The notes under the pieces were generated by a model, which ran no database searches, was not told the DNA's origin, and was given only the letters and a program-made list of their open reading frames with translations. Shown in pieces: positions 8,135 to 14,833 of a stretch of DNA of 60,909 nucleotides (position 1 is the first letter of the stretch; the number at the start of each line of letters is the position of its first letter). This stretch comes from Flavobacterium sp. (GTDB lineage Bacteria; Bacteroidota; Bacteroidia; Flavobacteriales; Flavobacteriaceae), in the NCBI RefSeq assembly GCF_004211145.1, contig NZ_SEBS01000022.1, positions 1-60,909 on the forward strand, in the 5' to 3' direction. Made by a program: the position numbers and the translations under genes.

Positions 8135-9243
8135 ACCCGATCAGGATCAAATACCTCGACGGATTCCGTGGACTGGCCATCTTGCTCGTAGTCCTTTTCC
8201 ATGCGTACTCGCGCTGGACGGAATTCGTGCCTTATGGAAATCGCTTCGAGCACGTCCAGATCTTCCACAAAGGCTGGCTCGGCGTGCAACTCTTTTTCCT
8301 GATTTCGGGCTTTGTGATTCTGATGAGCCTGAACAAATGCGAATCGCTTTGGCAATTTCTCGTCAAGCGATGGCTGCGTTTGTTCCCGGCGATGTGCATT
8401 GCGACGGTACTTATTTTCGCGACCGCATTTTTATTGCCCGAACGACCTTTGGGCAAACCGAATATCCAGGACATATTGCCGGGCTTGTTGTTCCTGCCGC
8501 CCAAATGGCTCAGCGTCGCGACGCATTCCGACATCGGATTTCTTGAAGGTTCGTTTTGGTCGCTGTTCGTCGAAGTGAAGTTTTACATCGTTTTTGGTTT
8601 GCTGTATTTTTATGCAGGAATGAGAAAAGCGATCTGGGGCATTTTTGCGATTTATCTGCTTTGGTTTGCCGTCTATGTTTTGGATCGGGTATCGGGTTCC
8701 GGCGTTTCGGGAATCGCTGAAACGGCGTTGCGTCAAATGGGATTCGAGCATTTCGGCTGGTTCGCGTCGGGAAGTTTCGCGTATTTGTATGCCATCGAAA
8801 AAAAAATAAACGATATTTTGGCCGCCGCGGTGTTGGCGTTGGTCAGCTGTTTTTCGGTAATGCTAAACAATTGGGATTCGTGGTATGTTTTCGGTTGGGC
8901 GTTTTTGATCGCGTCGGTGTTCATATTGACGGTGTATTCTGAGAAAATGCAAACGATTTTCAGGTTCAGGGCGTTGCTTTTCGTAGGTTTCGTGAGTTAT
9001 CCGTTTTATTTGATACACGAGAATGCGTTGATCGCGCTTACGGTGAAGTTCAGCCGCATCTTCCCTGATTTCCCGGCGATTTTAATGCCTGTGCTGCCGA
9101 CGATTTTCCTGCTTGCCGTAGCTTACGTGATTGCAAAGTATCTGGAACCTGTCGCCGCCCGATTTTTCACGACCTTGCTCGAACGCGCCAAGATTTACCA
9201 AAAGACGCACACAACCACAACTAATCCCAGCTCGAACCGATAG
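8131..9243 (+). CDS. Membrane acyltransferase, acyltransferase-3 family
   Basis: This 370-residue polytopic protein shows the family signature IKYLDGFRGLAILLVVLFHAYSR with the catalytic His, then about ten membrane segments and FWSLFVEVKFYIVFG in the middle. It probably O-acetylates a sugar of the glycan, taking acetyl groups across the membrane. It is the second protein of this family in the window; the first is at 3464-4609. The two are not close relatives by eye outside the core motifs. The ATGA overlap with the GT2 gene upstream shows that it belongs to the same operon. Confidence 0.87.
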   Translation: MNPIRIKYLDGFRGLAILLVVLFHAYSRWTEFVPYGNRFEHVQIFHKGWLGVQLFFLISGFVILMSLNKCESLWQFLVKRWLRLFPAMCIATVLIFATAFLLPERPLGKPNIQDILPGLLFLPPKWLSVATHSDIGFLEGSFWSLFVEVKFYIVFGLLYFYAGMRKAIWGIFAIYLLWFAVYVLDRVSGSGVSGIAETALRQMGFEHFGWFASGSFAYLYAIEKKINDILAAAVLALVSCFSVMLNNWDSWYVFGWAFLIASVFILTVYSEKMQTIFRFRALLFVGFVSYPFYLIHENALIALTVKFSRIFPDFPAILMPVLPTIFLLAVAYVIAKYLEPVAARFFTTLLERAKIYQKTHTTTTNPSSNR

Positions 9244-9246
9244 ACT

Positions 9247-10218
9247 ATGGACAACCACAACATATTGATCACTTCAGCCGGAAGGCGCGTTTCCCTCGTG
9301 AGGTTTTTCCAGGACGAATTGCTCAAGTCGTTTCCTCTTGCGAAAGTATTTACATCTGACGCCAATCCGGCATATTCGGCGGCGTGCAGGATTTCCGACG
9401 GAGCGTTTCGGGTTCCCCGTGTAACCGAACCTGACTACATCGCGCAATTGTTGCAGCTCGCAATCGAGAACGACATCCGCGTGATCATCCCGACGATCGA
9501 TACCGAATTGCTTGTTTTGTCAGAAAGCATAGAATTATTTGCGATGAACAATATCGCGGTCGTGGTCTCGAGTCCCGAACTCGTTTCAATTTTCCGCGAC
9601 AAACGAAAGACGCATGCCTTTTTTGCGTCTCACGAAATTGGCGTCGCGCGTGAATACGAAAAAGGAAAGCACGAAATCCCTTTGTATATCAAGCCATACG
9701 ACGGAAGCCGCAGCGTCGATAATTACATAATCAGGAAACACGAAGAACTTACCGATTATCATTTTTCGAACGATAAACTCATGTTCCTCGAATATCTCGA
9801 CCACAGCGACCACACCGAATTCACGATCGATCTGTATTACGACCGACTCGGGAATCTCAAGTGTTTCATTCCGCGCCAACGCATCGAAGTGCGCGACGGA
9901 GAAGTGAACAAGGCCGTGACGAGGAAGACGAAATTCATTTACGATTTGTCAAAAAAACTGGGTTACGTGAACGGCTTTCGCGGCTGCATCACGCTCCAGG
10001 TTTTCGTGAACAACCACGATGAGCGACTGTACGGGATAGAAATCAATCCGAGATTTGGTGGCGGTTATCCGTTGAGTTATCTCGCGGGTGGGAATTTCCC
10101 GAAATGGATCATCAACGAATATCTAAAAGATGAACCGGTTCCTTTTTTCGAAAATTGGGAAGAAAATCTCATGATGCTGCGTTATGATGACGAAGTTTTG
10201 GTACATAATTTCAGCTGA
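9247..10218 (+). CDS. ATP-grasp enzyme (carbamoyl-phosphate-synthase-like ligase)
   Basis: The 323-residue protein has an N-terminal Rossmann-like pre-ATP-grasp domain (ILITSAGRRVSLVRFF) and a C-terminal ATP-grasp domain. The domain ends in the Mg/ATP-binding EINPRFGGGYPLS (residues about 270-282). ATP-grasp proteins join a carboxylate to an amine through an acyl-phosphate. Relatives are common in surface-polysaccharide loci, but their substrates are mostly unproven. Here it is followed without a gap by a HAD phosphatase and then by an amino-sugar aminotransferase, so amide formation on the amino sugar is a reasonable inference. It is not established. Confidence 0.82.
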   Translation: MDNHNILITSAGRRVSLVRFFQDELLKSFPLAKVFTSDANPAYSAACRISDGAFRVPRVTEPDYIAQLLQLAIENDIRVIIPTIDTELLVLSESIELFAMNNIAVVVSSPELVSIFRDKRKTHAFFASHEIGVAREYEKGKHEIPLYIKPYDGSRSVDNYIIRKHEELTDYHFSNDKLMFLEYLDHSDHTEFTIDLYYDRLGNLKCFIPRQRIEVRDGEVNKAVTRKTKFIYDLSKKLGYVNGFRGCITLQVFVNNHDERLYGIEINPRFGGGYPLSYLAGGNFPKWIINEYLKDEPVPFFENWEENLMMLRYDDEVLVHNFS

Positions 10219-10853
10219 TGCAACCTAAAACCATAGTTTTCGACCTCGACGACACGCTCGCACTTGAAATGGACTACCTGAAGTCGGCGTTCAAGGCGAT
10301 CGCAAGCGAACTCGATGCAGGAAACGAACTACTTTTTCATGAAATGCTCGAATGGCAACGGTCGAAACAAAATGTTTTTGCGTTGCTGAAACAGCGGTTC
10401 GATCTTGATGGCATCGATGATTTGAGGAACATCTATCGCAACCATATTCCCGACTTTTCACATTTGGTCCATGTGCGCGAAATGCTTTCGGAATTAAAAT
10501 CAAACGGGCATTTCCTGGGTTTGATCACCGACGGCTATTCGGTCACCCAACGCAACAAACTGCGCGCGTTGCAGATAGAGGAGTTGTTCGATCTCATCGT
10601 GATTTCGGAAGAATTCGGATCAGAAAAACCGCACGAGAACAATTATCGCGCATTCGAACGGTTCGGAACCCGGGATTACATTTACGTGGGCGACAATACG
10701 GCGAAAGATTTCGTCACGCCCAATAGACTCGGATGGAAAACCGTCTGTGTCGAAGACTCCGGGCACAACATCCACATGCAGGATTTCAACCGCGATTTGA
10801 TATATTTGCCAACCACCAGGATCAAAAGTCTTGAACAGCTAACCCTAGAATGA
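10218..10853 (+). CDS. HAD-superfamily phosphatase
   Basis: The 211-residue protein has motif I VFDLDDTLA with the nucleophile Asp9 and Asp11, motif II around LGLITDGYS, motif III Lys in GSEKPHENNYRAF and motif IV IYVGDNTAKDF, all in the usual order for a type I cap HAD enzyme. It should hydrolyse a small phosphorylated compound. The start codon overlaps the stop of the ATP-grasp gene (TGATG), and this HAD/ATP-grasp pair probably acts on the same intermediate. The specific substrate cannot be told from sequence. Confidence 0.85.
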   Translation: MQPKTIVFDLDDTLALEMDYLKSAFKAIASELDAGNELLFHEMLEWQRSKQNVFALLKQRFDLDGIDDLRNIYRNHIPDFSHLVHVREMLSELKSNGHFLGLITDGYSVTQRNKLRALQIEELFDLIVISEEFGSEKPHENNYRAFERFGTRDYIYVGDNTAKDFVTPNRLGWKTVCVEDSGHNIHMQDFNRDLIYLPTTRIKSLEQLTLE

Positions 10854-11989
10854 GTACTACAAAAATTTGGCTTTCCTCGCCACACATGGGCGGAACCGAA
10901 CAAAATTACGTCAATGAGGCGTTCGACACGAATTGGGTCGCGCCTTTAGGACCGAACGTCACGGGATTCGAAACCGATATCGAAGCGTTTTTAGGAGAAA
11001 ATGTCCACGTTGCGGCACTGAGTTCAGGAACCGCAGCTTTGCATTTGGGCCTGATCTTACTCGGTGTGAAAGCCGGCGATCATGTTGTTTGCCAGAGTTT
11101 CACGTTTTCAGCTTCGGCGAATCCGATCGCTTATCAAGGCGCGATCCCGGTTTTCGTCGACAGTGAAAAAGACACCTGGAATATGTGTCCCGACGCACTT
11201 GAGACAGCGTTACGCGATTTATCGGCAAAAGGGAAAACCCCAAAAGCGATTATTGCCGTACATCTATATGGAATGCCGTTCAAGGTCGAGGAACTTCGTT
11301 CGGTTGCGCGCAAGTATGGCGTACCGATCCTCGAAGACAGCGCTGAGGCTTTGGGCAGCACGTACAAAGGCCAAAAGTGCGGCACGTTCGGAGACATCGG
11401 AATTTTGTCTTTCAATGGGAATAAAATAATCACGACATCGGGAGGCGGCGCTTTGGTGAGCAACGAAAAAAGCGTCAAAGAGAAAGCGGTTTTTCTGGCT
11501 ACTCAGGCGCGCGATCCGTTTCCGCATTACGAACATAGCGAAATTGGCTACAATTATCGACTGAGCAATATTTGTGCGGGAATAGGGCGCGGACAAATGG
11601 AGGTGCTTGAAAAACATATTGGTTTGCGAAGAAAAATGAATGCGTTTTACGTCGATTATTTTTCTAACTTCGATGGTGTTAATGTACTCGGCGAACCGTC
11701 GGCTGATTATTTTTCGAATCATTGGCTGAGTGCGATTACGATAAACGAAGAACAATCGGGCGGAAAGACGCGTGAAGGTTTGAGATTGGCGTTCGAAGCC
11801 CAAAACATCGAGAGCCGGCCGTTGTGGAAACCGATGCATCTGCAACCCGTTTTTTCTGGTTGTGCTTATTATGGAGGCGATGTTTCTCAAACTTTATTCG
11901 AAAATGGCCTGTGCCTGCCGTCAGGATCGAACCTTGGGCAACAAGATATTGACAGAATTTTAAATGTTTTGGATGTTTTTTTTAAATAA
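10850..11989 (+). CDS. PLP-dependent sugar aminotransferase (DegT/DnrJ/EryC1/StrS, PglE-like)
   Basis: This 379-residue fold-type I aminotransferase has a PLP-binding Lys192 in FNGNKIITTSGGGAL and an N-terminal segment, KIWLSSPHMGGTEQNYVNEA, of the sort seen in PglE-type enzymes. These convert a UDP-4-keto-6-deoxy-GlcNAc intermediate to the 4-amino sugar with glutamate as amino donor. The matching 4,6-dehydratase is the next gene downstream. The expected partner N-acetyltransferase (PglD-like) is absent nearby. It could alternatively serve a legionaminate-type branch feeding the neuABC genes. Confidence 0.88.
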   Translation: MSTTKIWLSSPHMGGTEQNYVNEAFDTNWVAPLGPNVTGFETDIEAFLGENVHVAALSSGTAALHLGLILLGVKAGDHVVCQSFTFSASANPIAYQGAIPVFVDSEKDTWNMCPDALETALRDLSAKGKTPKAIIAVHLYGMPFKVEELRSVARKYGVPILEDSAEALGSTYKGQKCGTFGDIGILSFNGNKIITTSGGGALVSNEKSVKEKAVFLATQARDPFPHYEHSEIGYNYRLSNICAGIGRGQMEVLEKHIGLRRKMNAFYVDYFSNFDGVNVLGEPSADYFSNHWLSAITINEEQSGGKTREGLRLAFEAQNIESRPLWKPMHLQPVFSGCAYYGGDVSQTLFENGLCLPSGSNLGQQDIDRILNVLDVFFK

Positions 11990-12002
11990 TAGAGTATTTT
12001 TG
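11969..12002 (+). promoter_or_regulatory. Putative promoter of the dehydratase gene
   Basis: TTG (11969-11971), 23 bp, TATTTTTG (11995-12002). It lies across the 3' end of the aminotransferase gene and could give the dehydratase gene its own transcript from about 12007. Confidence 0.45.
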
Positions 12003-12059
12003 AGGAAATTTAAATAAGTTGATGTTAAAACAATGTCAATTTGATACTGAGAATGAAGT

Positions 12060-14030
12060 ATGAGCTATTCGATATTATCGGAAATAATAGGAGGAATTTC
12101 AGGTAAGCGTTTCCGCAATTTGAATTATTTGCCGCGTTGGATCATTTTCCTGATCGACGTGTGCATCGTGGTTTTGGCCAACGTCATCACGTTTACGATC
12201 GTTTCGAGCCTCACGGAATTGCATCCGAACTATCAAACGATAAACCAGCCGATCCGATATGGTTTGATCATCGCGATAAATGCGATGTTTTTCCTTTTTT
12301 ACCGAACGTATTCGGGAATTATCAGGCATTCGACTTTTTTGGACGGAGTGAAACTGTTGGTGTCGACGAGTTCGTCCTTCGTAGCGTTGCTCACCATTAA
12401 TTATTCTTGGGAATTCTATTCGGGAGTGCGTCTTTATCTGAGTACGGCCCTGTTCATCAGCTATGTGATCTCGTTCCTTTTGCTGTTCCTTTTCAGGATA
12501 ATGGTCAAATACATGTTCGAGAAATACATGAACGTCGAAGATCAGAAAAAACGCGTCGGAGCGGTGATCTATGGCGCCGATGCAAATGCGATTTCAGTCG
12601 CGAACGCTTTGAGTACCGAAGTTCCCGGACGTTTTAAATTATTGGGTTTCATAGATAAATTCAACCAGACAAAAACGTCAAAAAGCATACTCAACCTTCC
12701 CATACTCAACCAAAAACGCAGTCTTCACGTGATCCTGCGTGCGATGAAAGCCGACGCGCTCATCATCGCTGAAAAAGGAATGACCAAAGAAGAAACGATC
12801 GCGATCGTCGAGGAATGTCTCGAATTCAATTTCAAAGTATATACGGTTCCGCTCATTTCCGATTGGGAAGATCAGCAACAAATCTCCAAACAATTGAAGT
12901 CGTTCGCGATCGAAGACCTTTTGGAGCGCAAACCGATCGTGCTCGATACCAAGTCGATTTCGAACCAATTGCGCGGAAAGACCATCCTGATTACGGGAGC
13001 CGCGGGTTCCATCGGAAGTGAAATTACCCGTCAGGTCTTGAATTTCGGGCCTTCGAAACTCATAACGCTCGATCAGGCCGAAACGCCTTTGCACAATCTG
13101 ACGCTTGAAATCGCCGATTCCCAGACTGATGGCACGCAAATCTGCAGTGTTCTCGCCGATATCAGGAACAAACAGGCACTTGAGCAAGTTTTCGCGACGT
13201 ATAAACCTGATGTCGTATATCACGCCGCGGCCTACAAACACGTGCCGCTCATGGAAGAACATCCGGATCAGGCCGTCAACACGAACGTTGCGGGTACGAA
13301 AAACCTCGCCGACCTTTCGCTCAAATATCACGTGGAGCGTTTCGTGATGGTTTCGACCGACAAAGCCGTAAACCCAAGCAGCGTAATGGGCGCGAGCAAA
13401 CGCATCGCCGAGAAATACGTGCAGGCGATGCATTTCATGTCCCAACAAAAAAACAAAGTTACTACGAAGTTCATCACCACGAGATTCGGGAACGTATTAG
13501 GCTCGAACGGATCGATAGTGCCGTTGTTCACGCGCCAAATCGAAGAAGGCGGGCCGATCACGATCACGCATCCTGAAATCATCCGCTATTTCATGACGAT
13601 TCCTGAAGCCTGCCAACTTGTGCTTGAGGCGGGAGCGATGGGCAACGGAGGCGAAATCTATATTTTCGACATGGGCCAGCCCGTAAAGATCCTTGATCTC
13701 GCCAAGAAAATGATCCGACTCGCCGGTTTTACGCCCGATAAGGAAATCGAAATCAAGATCATCGGTTTGCGCCCGGGTGAAAAATTGTACGAGGAATTGC
13801 TTAACGATACGTCAAAAACGCTTCCGACGCACAACAACAAAATCATGATCGCCGAAGACGTAAGCGGCGATTTCGAGACCATTCGCGAAGCCGTGGACGA
13901 CTTGTTCCAGAACTCCGGGAAAGTGCCGAACGAAGAAATCGTGTATCGCATGAAAAAAATCGTTCCTGAATTCAAGAGTATGAATTCGGTGTTCGAAACC
14001 CTTGATTTCCGCGAAAATATTTCACTGTAA
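12060..14030 (+). CDS. Membrane nucleotide-sugar 4,6-dehydratase (PglF/WbpM/CapD type)
   Basis: The 656-residue protein has four N-terminal membrane helices (residues about 20-150), a soluble nucleotide-binding domain and a C-terminal extended SDR domain. Its NAD site TGAAGSIGSE is near residue 310. The catalytic segment STDKAVNPSSVMGASKR has Met in place of the usual SDR Tyr (MxxxK), a hallmark of this family rather than a defect. It dehydrates UDP-GlcNAc to the UDP-4-keto-6-deoxy sugar, the first step toward bacillosamine-type (Qui2NAc4N) sugars. With the aminotransferase just upstream it forms the core of an amino-sugar pathway. Confidence 0.92.
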   Translation: MSYSILSEIIGGISGKRFRNLNYLPRWIIFLIDVCIVVLANVITFTIVSSLTELHPNYQTINQPIRYGLIIAINAMFFLFYRTYSGIIRHSTFLDGVKLLVSTSSSFVALLTINYSWEFYSGVRLYLSTALFISYVISFLLLFLFRIMVKYMFEKYMNVEDQKKRVGAVIYGADANAISVANALSTEVPGRFKLLGFIDKFNQTKTSKSILNLPILNQKRSLHVILRAMKADALIIAEKGMTKEETIAIVEECLEFNFKVYTVPLISDWEDQQQISKQLKSFAIEDLLERKPIVLDTKSISNQLRGKTILITGAAGSIGSEITRQVLNFGPSKLITLDQAETPLHNLTLEIADSQTDGTQICSVLADIRNKQALEQVFATYKPDVVYHAAAYKHVPLMEEHPDQAVNTNVAGTKNLADLSLKYHVERFVMVSTDKAVNPSSVMGASKRIAEKYVQAMHFMSQQKNKVTTKFITTRFGNVLGSNGSIVPLFTRQIEEGGPITITHPEIIRYFMTIPEACQLVLEAGAMGNGGEIYIFDMGQPVKILDLAKKMIRLAGFTPDKEIEIKIIGLRPGEKLYEELLNDTSKTLPTHNNKIMIAEDVSGDFETIREAVDDLFQNSGKVPNEEIVYRMKKIVPEFKSMNSVFETLDFRENISL

Positions 14031-14043
14031 GCGGCTTCTCGTT

Positions 14044-14051
14044 TATATTTG
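14044..14051 (+). promoter_or_regulatory. Putative -7 box of the wza-wzc operon
   Basis: TATATTTG is an exact TAnnTTTG match, 14 bp after the dehydratase stop; a TTC stands at the -33 position. Transcription would begin near 14056, which rules out the longer upstream frame and supports the start at 14071. Confidence 0.5.
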
Positions 14052-14070
14052 CATGCCTAACCACCCTAAT

Positions 14071-14832
14071 ATGCGTTTTTCAAATTTCTTTTGTGTTGTA
14101 ATAGCTTGCCTGGCCGCGGTTTCGTGTGCTTCCAAAAAAGACATCCTGTATCTTCAGGACGCCAATCGCAACCGAGAAATGCAATTACTCAATTACGAGC
14201 CGACGCTTAAGCCCGACGACATGCTCAGCATCATCATTTCCTCAGAAACGCCCGATGCGACGATCCCGTTCAACCTTCCGGCTATCCAAGGGAATTACGA
14301 GGTCGGAAACAATCAAAACGGAATCAAGACGTATTTGATCGACAACTTCGGGAATATCGATTTTCCAGTACTCGGGAAACTGAAACTCGGCGGATTGACG
14401 CGCACTGAAGCCAGTAATAAGATCGTTACGGCCATGTCGGAATACATAAAGGATCCGTCGGTCAACCTGCGCATATTGAACTACAAGATTTCGGTTTTGG
14501 GCGAAGTGAACAAACCCGGAACCGTCCCGATCGAAAGCGAGCGCATCACGATCCTGGAAGCGTTGAGTGCCGCGGGCGATCTCACGATTTACGGCAAGCG
14601 CGACAATATTCTCGTGATCCGCGAAACCGACGGAAAGAAAACCTACGCGCGCATCGACCTTACCAAATCCGACTTTACCACATCGCCATATTACTACCTC
14701 ACGCAAAATGACGTGATCGTCGTAGAACCCAATCAGACGCGCATGAATTCGTCGGTGGTCGGGCCGAACTTGACGGTCATCATATCAGGTCTTTCATTGC
14801 TTACGGCCATCATGGTTATAATTTTCAGATAA
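14071..14832 (+). CDS. wza: Polysaccharide export outer-membrane lipoprotein (Wza-like)
   Basis: From the ATG at 14071 the 253-residue product starts with a lipoprotein signal peptide, MRFSNFFCVVIACLAAVSC, with the lipid-modified Cys at residue 19. It is followed by the Poly_export domain (KPDDMLSIII) and SLBB-like segments (VLGEVNKPGTVPIES), and ends in a hydrophobic helix, as Wza proteins do. Such proteins form the outer-membrane channel for capsule or exopolysaccharide. The frame is open further upstream, but that part overlaps the promoter and the previous gene. The Wzc-like gene begins 1 bp after the stop. Confidence 0.9.
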   Translation: MRFSNFFCVVIACLAAVSCASKKDILYLQDANRNREMQLLNYEPTLKPDDMLSIIISSETPDATIPFNLPAIQGNYEVGNNQNGIKTYLIDNFGNIDFPVLGKLKLGGLTRTEASNKIVTAMSEYIKDPSVNLRILNYKISVLGEVNKPGTVPIESERITILEALSAAGDLTIYGKRDNILVIRETDGKKTYARIDLTKSDFTTSPYYYLTQNDVIVVEPNQTRMNSSVVGPNLTVIISGLSLLTAIMVIIFR

Positions 14833-14833
14833 A

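Noticed and set aside
12060..14030. Inactive dehydratase because the SDR Tyr is replaced by Met
   Set aside because: The MxxxK form is normal for the PglF/WbpM/CapD family.
14002..14070. Longer N-terminus for the Wza-like protein
   Set aside because: It would overlap the dehydratase gene and the promoter, and would hide the lipoprotein signal that starts at 14071.
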